Origin: Oscillospiraceae bacterium
Lineage (GTDB): Bacteria; Bacillota; Clostridia; Oscillospirales; Oscillospiraceae
Assembly (NCBI GenBank): GCA_902789745.1
Contig: CADAPH010000002.1
Coordinates: forward strand, 1-64,000
Length of the DNA stretch: 64,000 nt
Reading direction: 5' to 3'
The notes under the pieces are model-generated. The model made no database searches, was not told where the DNA came from, and saw only the letters and a list, made by a program, of their open reading frames with translations. Shown here in pieces: positions 1 to 7,750 of the stretch. Position numbers and translations under genes: made by a program. Position 1 is the stretch's first letter. Each line of letters begins with the position of its first letter.

Positions 1-1
1 G

Positions 2-79
2 ATATTATCGAAGGGCTGGCTCACGGAGGCGGATTTAGTTCAAGAGATTGCTGTCGAAGTGGAGAAGATGCGGGTTTAA
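2..79 (+). CDS. C-terminal end of an unidentified gene (partial at left edge)
   Basis: Reading frame 2 is open from the window edge and ends at TAA 77-79, giving a hydrophilic, helix-like tail that ends in EVEKMRV. The terminator at 168-192 lies downstream on the same strand, which supports this being the true end of a transcribed gene. Too little is present to identify the product. The alternative frame 48-572 runs through the terminator and is not coding before position 321. Confidence 0.35.
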   Translation: MLSKGWLTEADLVQEIAVEVEKMRV

Positions 80-167
80 TTGCATTTTCCTTAAATTCAA
101 CTTAAAATGCACTACCCATCAAAGGTGGTGCATTGTATCAAAACACTGTTCCTTTGCCACAGCAAAA

Positions 168-192
168 GGCCGCCCATCGGGCGGTCTTTTTT
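168..192 (+). terminator. Rho-independent terminator
   Basis: CCGCCC (170-175), a 3-base loop and GGGCGG (179-184) are followed by TCTTTTTT. It ends the transcript entering from the left edge. A second hairpin (106-134, AATGCAC pairing with GTGCATT) lies just upstream in the same 3' region. Confidence 0.8.
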
Positions 193-239
193 ATGCGTTC
201 GTAATTTGCGCACAGCTCCTTTATTCCGCAAGAATAAGC

Positions 240-268
240 TTGCTCTCGGTATTTTCCCGTTGTATAAT
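240..268 (+). promoter_or_regulatory. Sigma-A-type promoter of the HD-GYP/Hpt/kinase operon
   Basis: TTGCTC (240-245) and TATAAT (263-268) are separated by 17 bases. The start codon at 321 follows about 45 bases after the predicted transcription start, with GAAGGAGAGAGG as ribosome binding site. Confidence 0.6.
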
Positions 269-320
269 CAACGCAGTTGAACAGGAAGGTCATCCGACCG
301 CGGGCCGAAGGAGAGAGGAT

Positions 321-1330
321 ATGAACGAGCGCATCCTTGTCGTCGACGACGACACCATGAGTCTGAGACTGCTCAGGCGCGTATTCGAGATAAAGCCGGG
401 ATTGAGGGCCGGTACTGTCAGTCCGGCGAGGCGTTCCGCGCTTGGCTTGAAGGGGAAGAAGTTCCCGATCTCTTCCTACTGGATGTCCATTTGCCCGACG
501 GTAACGGCTTTGACCTGCTCAAGCTCATTCAGGCAGACCCGTTCCGCCGGAATGTCCCCGTCATCTTTCTGACGGGCGATGAGGACGTCAGGACGGAGAC
601 GGCCGGTCTCCACGCGGGCGCGGCGGATTTTATCCGCAAGCCCTTCGCCGCAGATGTGCTGCTCAAGCGCGTAAACAATACCATTGAGCTCAACCGCCTG
701 CACCACGACATGGCGCAGGAGATCCGCGTCAAAACGGAGCGTCTGTCCCGCGCCTATATGCAGATCGTTCAGGCTCTCGCGGCCTCCGTCGACGCCAAGG
801 ACAAGTACACCCACGGCCACTCCTCCCGCGTGGCGGCTTATTCCCGGGAAATCGCGCGGCGGGCGGGCTGGTCGGAAATGGAGCTTGACGATATCTATAT
901 GATGGGGCTGCTTCACGATGTGGGGAAAATCGGCATCTCCGATGCGATCATCAACAAGGCCGGCCGCCTGACGGACGAGGAGTTTGCGGCCATCAAAACG
1001 CATCCCGCCGTCGGGGCGGAGATTCTGGGAAAAATCGACGATCTGCCGGAGCTGAAGGTCGGCGCCCGCTGGCATCATGAGCGCTGGGACGGACGCGGCT
1101 ACCCGGACGGTTTGAAGGGGAACGAGATCCCGGAGGTCGCGCGCATCATCGCCGTGGCGGACACCTACGACGCCATGACCAGCAACCGGAGCTATCGCGC
1201 GCTGATGCCGCAGGAGCGCGTGCGCGCAGAGATCGCGCGCTGCAGCGGCAGCCAGTTTGATCCCCGCTTTGCGGATATCATGCTGGGCATGATTGACGAG
1301 GACAGCGATTATACCATGAGGGAGGTTTGA
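321..1330 (+). pseudogene. Response regulator with HD-GYP domain, frameshifted near base 389
   Basis: The ATG at 321 has a good ribosome binding site and starts a receiver domain (MNERILVVDDD). The frame breaks at about 389: the downstream frame, followed back to GAT at 389-391, reads on as receiver sequence through LFLLDVHLPDGNGFD (phosphoacceptor Asp) into an HD-GYP domain with HDVGKIGI and HHERWDGRGYPDG. One missing base (GAG-GAT read as GAGAT) explains both halves. HD-GYP domains hydrolyse cyclic-di-GMP; the HD and GYP residues are present. It is the first gene of an operon with an Hpt protein and a hybrid kinase, a phosphorelay that would control this output. It is either a real inactivating mutation or a sequence error. 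Translation from ATG 491 alone would give a headless HD-GYP protein. Confidence 0.75.
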
Positions 1331-1332
1331 GC

Positions 1333-1689
1333 ATGGCGAATTTGGAAGCCCTGCGGGAATACGGCGTCGACACGGACGAGGGTCTGGCCTACTGTGCGGA
1401 CGACCCGGAGTTTTACGAGGAGATGCTCGGAGAGTTCCTGTCGGAGGGTGAAGGAAGACTCGCGGATCTGCGGACATTCTTTGAGACGCACGACTGGAAA
1501 AGCTATGCGATTTGCGCCCACTCGGTCAAGAGCACCTCGCGGATGATCGGGGCGAAGGCGCTGTCGGAGCGCGCACGGGAGCTGGAGCTTGCGGGAAAAG
1601 CGGAGGACGCGGCGGCAGTTGAATGCGCGCACGCGGCCTTTTTAGCGGAATACGCGGCGCTGCTCAACAGGCTCCGCGCGGCGCTGTGA
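1333..1689 (+). CDS. Hpt (histidine phosphotransfer) domain protein
   Basis: A 118-residue, all-helical single-domain protein. The phosphorylatable histidine is His63 in the motif AHSVKSTSR, the standard Hpt core (HxxKGxS-like). It shuttles phosphate between the receiver domain of the hybrid kinase and the receiver of the response regulator. The start is ATG 1333, seven bases after GGAGG, and not the upstream TTG at 1327. It begins 2 bases after the HD-GYP stop and ends 10 bases before the kinase, so the three genes are one phosphorelay operon. Confidence 0.88.
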   Translation: MANLEALREYGVDTDEGLAYCADDPEFYEEMLGEFLSEGEGRLADLRTFFETHDWKSYAICAHSVKSTSRMIGAKALSERARELELAGKAEDAAAVECAHAAFLAEYAALLNRLRAAL

Positions 1690-1699
1690 GGGTATCGCC

Positions 1700-3445
1700 A
1701 TGCGGGATTTTTTTCAGCATGCCCTTGACCCGAACATTCATCTGCGCCGGCGTCTGTTTCAGCTTCTGTCGACGATCGCGCTCACGGAATTCATCATCGT
1801 CACGCTCTATACGGCGATCCTGAACACCAGCCCGGTGGGCGTCGCCGTGATGCTCTTCGGGACGTTTTTATTCGCGATGACCGTCTCTCTCACGTTTAAA
1901 TCCGGCCGGATGCGCCTCGGTGCGACGATTTCGGGTCTGCTCTACTTTTCCATCTATCCGCTGACCTTCTTCTCCTCCGGCGGCATATACGGCGGCGGCC
2001 CGCCGGTTGCCGCGTTTGCGCTGATCTATGTGTTCCTTGTCACGCAGAATTGGGAGCGCATCGCCTCGCTTGCTCTGTGTGTCCTGGTCGACGGCTGCTG
2101 CTGGCTCGCCGCGTATCTGCATCCGGAGCTTCTGACCAAGCGTACCGTCGCCATGGAGCATGCGGAGTCCTTCCTCGCGGTGCTGCTGGTGACCTTGCTT
2201 ATCTGCACGCTCTTCGCCTTCGTCGCTGAGGTATACGCGGAGGAAAACCGCATCGTCCAGCGGCAGAAGAAACAGATCGAGGATCTGAACCGCGCCCAGA
2301 AGCGCTTCTTCTCCAGCATGAGCCATGAGATCCGTACGCCCGTCAACGCGATCATCGGCTTCAACGAGAGTACCCTGCGGGAGAACATAAGCGAAGAAGT
2401 CCGTGAAAACGCACAGAACATCGAGGTCGCGAGCAAGCTCCTGCTCCATACCATCAATGAGATTCTGGACATGTCCAGGTTAGAGACGGGCGGTATGGAG
2501 ATCGTCTGCGCGGATTACCGCACGACGGCCATGCTGTCCGACATCGTGAGTATGGTCTGGCTGCGGGCCCAGGAGAAGGGGCTGGAGTTCGTGATCCGCG
2601 TCGATCCCGCCATGCCGGCGTCGCTGCACGGGGACGAGGTGCGCATCAAGCAGGTGCTGCTGAACGTGGTCTCAAATGCGGTGAAATACACGCGGGAGGG
2701 CTCGGTCACGCTTGCCATCTCCGGAAGGTATGACGAGCAGGGCGTCTTTTACGCGGTGTACGACGTGACGGATACCGGCATCGGCATCCGCGAAGAGGAT
2801 ATCCCGCAGCTCTTCTCTGCCTTCCAGCGCGTGGACGAGCAGAGCACGCACGCCATTGAGGGGACGGGGCTCGGCCTGTCCATCGTCAAGCAGCTTCTTG
2901 ACCTGATGGGCGGCAGCGTGACGGTGACCAGCGAATACGGCAAGGGCTCGAATTTCCACATCGAAATCCCCCAGCAAGTCGTGGATCCCACGCCGGTAGG
3001 AGAGGTAAATCTGCGCCGGACGCCAAGAGACGAAACCGCCTGCCGCGAGAACGCGTTCGCCGCCCCGAAGCTGAACATCCTCGCCGTTGACGACACGCCC
3101 ATGAACCTCAAGGTGCTGGCAAAGCTCCTCAAGGATACCGGGGTCAGCCTTGACACCGCCATGAGCGGCGCGGAGGCGCTGCAGCGCACTGCGGAAAAGC
3201 GCTATGATCTGATCCTCATGGATCATCAGATGCCGGAGATGGACGGGATCGAATGTATGCACCGGATCAGGAAACAGGAGAACGGTCTGAACCGCGACAG
3301 CAGAATCGTCTGCCTCACGGCAAACGTGGGGAAGGACATGGAGAGACTGTACATGCAGGAGGGCTTTGACGGCTATCTCGAAAAACCGATCCGCGGCAAG
3401 GTTCTTGAGGATGAAATCATGCGCCTGGCGCCGGATCTGAATTGA
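1700..3445 (+). CDS. Hybrid sensor histidine kinase with C-terminal receiver
   Basis: 581 residues. Residues about 22-180 contain roughly six hydrophobic segments forming a membrane sensor. A short coiled linker leads to a HisKA domain with His209 in FSSMSHEIRTPVN, then a HATPase_c domain with N-box LLNVVSNAVKY (about 320-330), DTGIGI (about 358-363) and the G2 box GTGLGLSIVKQLL. A receiver domain (about 457-575) carries DD at 464-465 and phosphoacceptor Asp508 in LILMD. The kinase would autophosphorylate His209, pass phosphate to its own Asp508, then to the Hpt protein encoded just upstream. No known ligand-binding domain was recognised in the sensor part. Confidence 0.92.
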   Translation: MRDFFQHALDPNIHLRRRLFQLLSTIALTEFIIVTLYTAILNTSPVGVAVMLFGTFLFAMTVSLTFKSGRMRLGATISGLLYFSIYPLTFFSSGGIYGGGPPVAAFALIYVFLVTQNWERIASLALCVLVDGCCWLAAYLHPELLTKRTVAMEHAESFLAVLLVTLLICTLFAFVAEVYAEENRIVQRQKKQIEDLNRAQKRFFSSMSHEIRTPVNAIIGFNESTLRENISEEVRENAQNIEVASKLLLHTINEILDMSRLETGGMEIVCADYRTTAMLSDIVSMVWLRAQEKGLEFVIRVDPAMPASLHGDEVRIKQVLLNVVSNAVKYTREGSVTLAISGRYDEQGVFYAVYDVTDTGIGIREEDIPQLFSAFQRVDEQSTHAIEGTGLGLSIVKQLLDLMGGSVTVTSEYGKGSNFHIEIPQQVVDPTPVGEVNLRRTPRDETACRENAFAAPKLNILAVDDTPMNLKVLAKLLKDTGVSLDTAMSGAEALQRTAEKRYDLILMDHQMPEMDGIECMHRIRKQENGLNRDSRIVCLTANVGKDMERLYMQEGFDGYLEKPIRGKVLEDEIMRLAPDLN

Positions 3446-3465
3446 TAAAAAAGGAGGAAACTGGC

Positions 3466-4299
3466 ATGAGCTATTTTACCCTGAAGGACGGGGAAAGGCT
3501 TTATTACGAGGACAAGGGCCGCGGCCCGGACACCATCATCATGATGCACGGCTGGACAAGCTCTCACGATATCTATCTGAAGCCGGTGGAAACGCTGCGG
3601 GAGCAGGCCAGATGTATTATCTACGATCATCGCGGACATGGCGGGAGCAAGGCGGCGAACAAGGGCGCGCCCACCATGGAAACGCTCGCGAGTGATCTCA
3701 ACGAGATCATAACCGGTCTTTCGCTCTCCAATATCACGCTTCTCGGCTGGTCCATGGGCGCCGGCGTGGTGTTCAACTATGTCCGCCTCTATGGCTGCGG
3801 AGCGCTCAAGCAGATCATCCTCTGCGATATGACGCCGAAGCAGCTCAATGACGAGGAATGGAAGCTGGGACTCTATCAGGGAAACTATACAAAAGAAGAC
3901 ATGGAGCGGGACACCGGGAAAGACTTTTATTCCCTCTACAAGGAATTCGCAGTCGCAGCGGTTCCGAAGCTCAAGAAGATCCCGGGATTTCTTCTGAAAA
4001 AGCCGCTGAAAGAAAAGCTGGACAACTGCGACGAATCGGTATTGAAGAGTCTGGCGGTATCCATGAAGCTGCAGGACAACCGGCCAATCGTCGGACAGAT
4101 CACCGTGCCGCTTTCCTATTTCTATGCAGACCCGGGTTCTCTGTTCTCGCCGGAGCTTGCGGAGTGGTACAGAGAACACGTCAGGACAACGTACAAATCT
4201 GTCCGATTCCCAGAATGCACACATATGCTGGTTACCGATTATCCCGAGAAGTTCACGGAAGAGGTCAGTAAAGTTCTTCAGTCTGCAAGCGATCAGTAA
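3466..4299 (+). CDS. Alpha/beta-fold hydrolase
   Basis: 277 residues with the alpha/beta hydrolase layout: an oxyanion-hole region MMHGWTSS (27-34), nucleophile elbow GWSMGAG with Ser96, an acidic residue candidate in YADPGS, and the catalytic His in ECTHMLVTDYP near the C-terminus. The family includes esterases, haloperoxidase-like enzymes and lactonases; the substrate cannot be told. ATG 3466 is preferred over upstream in-frame codons because AAGGAGGAAA precedes it by a proper distance. It follows the kinase gene by 20 bases and probably belongs to the same transcript, which ends at the shared terminator at 4430-4475. Confidence 0.85.
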   Translation: MSYFTLKDGERLYYEDKGRGPDTIIMMHGWTSSHDIYLKPVETLREQARCIIYDHRGHGGSKAANKGAPTMETLASDLNEIITGLSLSNITLLGWSMGAGVVFNYVRLYGCGALKQIILCDMTPKQLNDEEWKLGLYQGNYTKEDMERDTGKDFYSLYKEFAVAAVPKLKKIPGFLLKKPLKEKLDNCDESVLKSLAVSMKLQDNRPIVGQITVPLSYFYADPGSLFSPELAEWYREHVRTTYKSVRFPECTHMLVTDYPEKFTEEVSKVLQSASDQ

Positions 4300-4429
4300 G
4301 CGTTCACGCAGGTTTTTTCATCTTGCCGGCCGGATTCCGGTTCTCCCCTTCTGTGTGCGGAATTGCGGCGGAAACAGTTCGACTTTATACCGCTTTTTAT
4401 TTGACCGCCCCGGCGGTCGTAAAAAAACT

Positions 4430-4475
4430 GACCCGAAACCATCCGTGCCACAGCATGATGGTTTCGGGTCTTTTT
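4430..4475. terminator. Bidirectional terminator between convergent genes
   Basis: A perfect 14-bp stem (4430-4443 with 4457-4470, GACCCGAAACCATC) is followed by TTTTTCTTT on the right and preceded by seven A on the left, so it works on both strands. It separates the hydrolase (+) from the flavodiiron gene (-). Confidence 0.9.
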
Positions 4476-4502
4476 CTTTGCAGCCCCGCTGCTGTATGGG
4501 CG

Positions 4503-6008
4503 TCAGGCCTCCTCAAAGGCGGCCTTGCCCGCGCCGCAGATGGGACACTTGTAATCCTCGGGAACCTCGTCGCCCTCGTAGACGTAGCCGCAGATCTTGC
4601 AGACCCACTTCTTGCCCGCCGGGGCCTCAGTCTCAGCGGATGCCTCGCCGCCGTTCAGCACCGCGTCGGCCACCGCGTCGGCCAGCTTCGCCAGTGCCTC
4701 GCTGTCGCCATTATCCGGGCTGGAGAGAACGGTCACGGTATCGCCCAGGACGGAGCAGCCCGGGAGACGGTCGACGATCTCCTTCATCAGCCTGCCGGAG
4801 ACGGGGGACCAGCTTCCGTTCTCGATCAGGGCAAAGCTGCGGTTTTGCAGATTGTGCGCCTCGAGGTCCAGCAGGAAGTTTTTCATCGGGGTGAAGATGC
4901 CCATGTTGTAGGTGATGGAGGCCAGCACGATATGACTGCACCGGAAAGCCTCGGCGATCAGCTCGCTCACATGGGTCTTTGACACGTCGTAGACGGCGAC
5001 GTCCGCAACGCCGCGCTTTGAGATCATCGCCGCGACGGCGTTCGCCGCGCTCTCGGTGCCGCCGTAGACGGAGCCGTAGACCACCATGACGGCCTTCTCC
5101 TCGGGCGTGTAGCTGCTCCAGTGGTCGTACTTGTCCAGGATCCAGCCGAGGTTTTCACGCCAGACCGGGCCGTGGGTCGGGCAGAGCATCTTGATCGGCA
5201 CGGTCGCCGCCTTGGCGAGAACGGCCTGGACCTGGGGGCCGTATTTGCCCACGATGTTGCAGAAGTAACGGCGGGCGTCCGGCAGCCAGTCCTTCTCAAA
5301 ATCCACCTCGTCAGCGAAGAGATTGCCGTTGAGCGCGCCGAAGCTGCCGAAGGCGTCCGCGGAGAAAAGCGCGCCGGACACGTTGTCAAAGCTCACCATG
5401 ACCTCGGGCCAGTGGACCATCGGAGCGAGGACAAAGGTAAAGGTGTGCCTGCCGAAGCTGAGCGTGTCGCCCTCGTCGACCAGGATGGAGCGGTCGGAGA
5501 TGTCGCAGTTGAAGAACTGGTTGAGGATCACGGCGGCCGCCTTGGTACACACGACCCTGGCGTTCGGGTAGCGCACCAGCACCTCGGAAATGGCGGAGCT
5601 GTGGTCCGGTTCCATGTGATTGACTACGAGATAGTCGAGATCGCGCCCGTCGAGCACGGCGGTCACATTCTCAAAGAACTGCCCGGTGACGGAGCGGTCG
5701 ACCGTGTCGATCAGAACCGTCTTCTCATCCAGCAGGACGTAGGAGTTGTAGGCTACGCCGCGGGGGATGGGGTACACGTTTTCAAAGAGCTGGATGCGCC
5801 TGTCGCTGACGCCGACGTAATAGATATCGTCCGTGACCTCGCGGACGCTGCCGACGCCGGCAAATTTCTTTTTGCCCGCAAATTCTTTGCCTGCCGCGGC
5901 CTCCTCGGCGAAGGCGGACGCGCCGCCCAGCACGCTCGTCGCGGCAAGTCCCGCCGCGCCGGCCACAGCCGCCTTCAGAAAATCCCTTCTCGCAAATTCC
6001 TTAGCCAT
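4503..6008 (-). CDS. Flavodiiron protein-rubredoxin fusion with twin-arginine signal peptide
   Basis: 501 residues. Residues 1-35 form a signal peptide with the twin-arginine motif RRDFLK (7-12), a hydrophobic stretch and an AFA|EE cleavage site. The metallo-beta-lactamase-like diiron domain follows with HMEPDH (His131, Glu133, Asp135, His136), His199, Asp218 and His279. A flavodoxin domain starts near 304 (YGSVYGGTE) and a C-terminal rubredoxin has Cys470/473/488/491. Flavodiiron proteins reduce O2 to water or NO to N2O using FMN; the fused rubredoxin supplies electrons. These enzymes are normally cytoplasmic, so an export signal is unusual. The start at 6008 is chosen from AGGAGG just upstream; longer in-frame extensions lack a site. 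Function class is certain, export is an inference. Confidence 0.9.
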   Translation of the reverse strand: MAKEFARRDFLKAAVAGAAGLAATSVLGGASAFAEEAAAGKEFAGKKKFAGVGSVREVTDDIYYVGVSDRRIQLFENVYPIPRGVAYNSYVLLDEKTVLIDTVDRSVTGQFFENVTAVLDGRDLDYLVVNHMEPDHSSAISEVLVRYPNARVVCTKAAAVILNQFFNCDISDRSILVDEGDTLSFGRHTFTFVLAPMVHWPEVMVSFDNVSGALFSADAFGSFGALNGNLFADEVDFEKDWLPDARRYFCNIVGKYGPQVQAVLAKAATVPIKMLCPTHGPVWRENLGWILDKYDHWSSYTPEEKAVMVVYGSVYGGTESAANAVAAMISKRGVADVAVYDVSKTHVSELIAEAFRCSHIVLASITYNMGIFTPMKNFLLDLEAHNLQNRSFALIENGSWSPVSGRLMKEIVDRLPGCSVLGDTVTVLSSPDNGDSEALAKLADAVADAVLNGGEASAETEAPAGKKWVCKICGYVYEGDEVPEDYKCPICGAGKAAFEEA

Positions 6009-6103
6009 TTTTTTCCTCCTGTCAGTATGTGATATAAGTCCGTCGCGCATCTGCCGTCTGTCAGGCATCCGTTCATGTTCCGGCCGATCCTGTCTGTCAG
6101 CGC

Positions 6104-6215
6104 TTACAGTTTACCAAAACGCCGTGTGAAAATCAATAAGTAGAACGGGCCGTCCTTGATCGGGGTCAGGCGCTTGTCCATCTTGCCGAAGTCCTCGTCC
6201 ACGCCCTTCTCATTA
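6104..6215 (-). pseudogene. Remnant of a fumarate-reductase/flavocytochrome c-like FAD oxidoreductase
   Basis: The minus strand reads KGVDEDFGKMDKRLTPIKDG followed by PFY, which matches from memory the C-terminal region of fumarate/urocanate reductase-type flavoproteins (DxDFxK...LxPIxxGPFYA). After FY the similarity stops and the frame ends at TAA 6104-6106. No start, FAD site or upstream part is present, so this is a short gene remnant between the flavodiiron and EAL genes. Confidence 0.5.
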
Positions 6216-6228
6216 TGGATTCGTATTA

Positions 6229-7431
6229 TTACTCTTCTCCATCCGCAAAGTTGTTGCACAGGCTGATGACCAGCACGTCATCCGAGGCCGGACTTTTTAC
6301 AAAGTAGTTGCTGGTTTCCACCCTGCGATAGACGCCGTCATCCCCGATCTGCCTGGTGATCATGTGCAATTCCTTTTTTCCCTCACGGAAGAGCCGGAGC
6401 TGATTCTCCCGGCAAAACATGGCGTTCCATCTCTCCCGGTCTTCCGGGTGCATCGACATCGTTCCATGCGTGATCAGGTCATCCACAGTGCCGGTGGACG
6501 GGCAGCCCCGCGAAGTGAAATTCTCATAGGTCATCATGTAAAAGCTGTTTCTCGTCAGATTGCCGTAAATGATGAGAGGATAGCGCATACAGACCGCTTG
6601 CAGCAGAAGCTGGACTGCCGCCGCTTCAGACTGGATTTCAAGAATATCTTCTTCATTGTGCTGGCACCGATTAACCAGACATTCTCTGAACGCATCCTCC
6701 GGCATGGGCCTTGCAAAGTAAAACCCCTGGATCAGATTACAGTTGCATGTGCGCAGGAAACCGAGCTGCTCTTTCGTCTCCACGCCCTCCGCTACGGTAC
6801 GGATGTTCAGCCTTGTGGCAAACAGGAAAATACTTTCCAGAATAATCCGTTCCCGCTCGTCCTCACAGTTTTTCTTAAGCAAGGAGCGGTCAATCTTGAT
6901 TTCGTCCGGGAGTGTATCGGCTACCATGCTCAAAGAGGACAGTCCGCTGCCGAAGTCATCAATGGAAAACTCAAATCCCTTCTCATGCAGTGCGGCTACC
7001 ATCTTTCGCATCAGGTTCTCTTCGTGAATCATTGCCGATTCCGTGATCTCAACGACAATAAGGCTATGATCCAGGTGATGCGCGTCAACAATATCTGCCA
7101 GACGCTTTGGCATATCCTCCTCATGCAGATGCCAACGGGAGAAGTTGACGGAAACGGGCCGCACCTTTACGCCCTCTTTTTGCAGCCGTTCCAAAAAAGC
7201 GCAGACCTTTTCCACCACATACCAGTCAAGCATCGTAACAGCGCCGGTCTGCTCCATAGCCGGGAGGAATTGACCCGGCAGTACAACACTGCCATCTTTT
7301 CTTATCCAGCGCACCAGCGCCTCGGCAGATTTAAGGCAATTCGTCGTTGCATCCACCTTCGGCTGGTAATATACCGTCAGTTCTTTGCGCTGCATCGCGG
7401 TCAGAATATCGCTTATGATAAATCCATTCAC
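6229..7431 (-). CDS. EAL-domain cyclic-di-GMP phosphodiesterase
   Basis: 400 residues. Residues about 10-250 form an EAL domain: the signature is AEALVRW near residue 37, followed by VSVNFSRW, VEITESA, IDDFGSGLSSL and KIDRSLL, and EGVETKEQ. The glutamate and aspartate metal ligands are kept, so it is probably active in hydrolysing cyclic-di-GMP to pGpG. Residues about 260-400 look like a PAS-type domain (NSFYMMTYENF...). No membrane segment is seen. The start is GTG 7431 with AGGAAGGAG upstream. It lies downstream of a GGDEF gene on the same strand, with a small unknown ORF between, so synthesis and breakdown enzymes may be co-transcribed. Confidence 0.88.
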   Translation of the reverse strand: MNGFIISDILTAMQRKELTVYYQPKVDATTNCLKSAEALVRWIRKDGSVVLPGQFLPAMEQTGAVTMLDWYVVEKVCAFLERLQKEGVKVRPVSVNFSRWHLHEEDMPKRLADIVDAHHLDHSLIVVEITESAMIHEENLMRKMVAALHEKGFEFSIDDFGSGLSSLSMVADTLPDEIKIDRSLLKKNCEDERERIILESIFLFATRLNIRTVAEGVETKEQLGFLRTCNCNLIQGFYFARPMPEDAFRECLVNRCQHNEEDILEIQSEAAAVQLLLQAVCMRYPLIIYGNLTRNSFYMMTYENFTSRGCPSTGTVDDLITHGTMSMHPEDRERWNAMFCRENQLRLFREGKKELHMITRQIGDDGVYRRVETSNYFVKSPASDDVLVISLCNNFADGEE

Positions 7432-7586
7432 TGCTTACATCTCCTTCCTGAAAGCTCCAGGACAGAAGCTTTTATTATCTGCGCTTTCGCCTCGCCCATC
7501 TTCCTGTGTCCGCCCACACCGAGATGAGCGCCATCGGACATGCCGCCGGCCATCTCCGCGTTACATATACTCTGATGTATATGATC

Positions 7587-7739
7587 CTATCTCACGTCGG
7601 CTTCCACCACATCAGGGCTCCCATACCCGGGATTTGCCGTGTCATAAGTGTTGACGCCGCGGATAGATTCCGCATGCAGGTTTGCGGCCCGCTGATGTGT
7701 CGCCGCTGTGCTGGCGTTCATCTTATGCATGACATTCAT
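7587..7739 (-). CDS. Small ORF of unknown function between GGDEF and EAL genes
   Basis: A 47-50 residue ORF begins 11-20 bases after the GGDEF stop and ends at TAG 7587-7589. AGGAGG lies 9 bases before the internal ATG 7730. The protein has a histidine/alanine-rich N-terminus and ends GYGSPDVVEADVR; I do not recognise it. The following 7432-7586 holds another 40-codon frame, glycine- and lysine-rich, whose stop overlaps the EAL start, but no good ribosome binding site. Either could be a decayed gene remnant rather than an active small protein. Confidence 0.3.
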   Translation of the reverse strand: MNVMHKMNASTAATHQRAANLHAESIRGVNTYDTANPGYGSPDVVEADVR

Positions 7740-7750
7740 CCTCCTCATCC

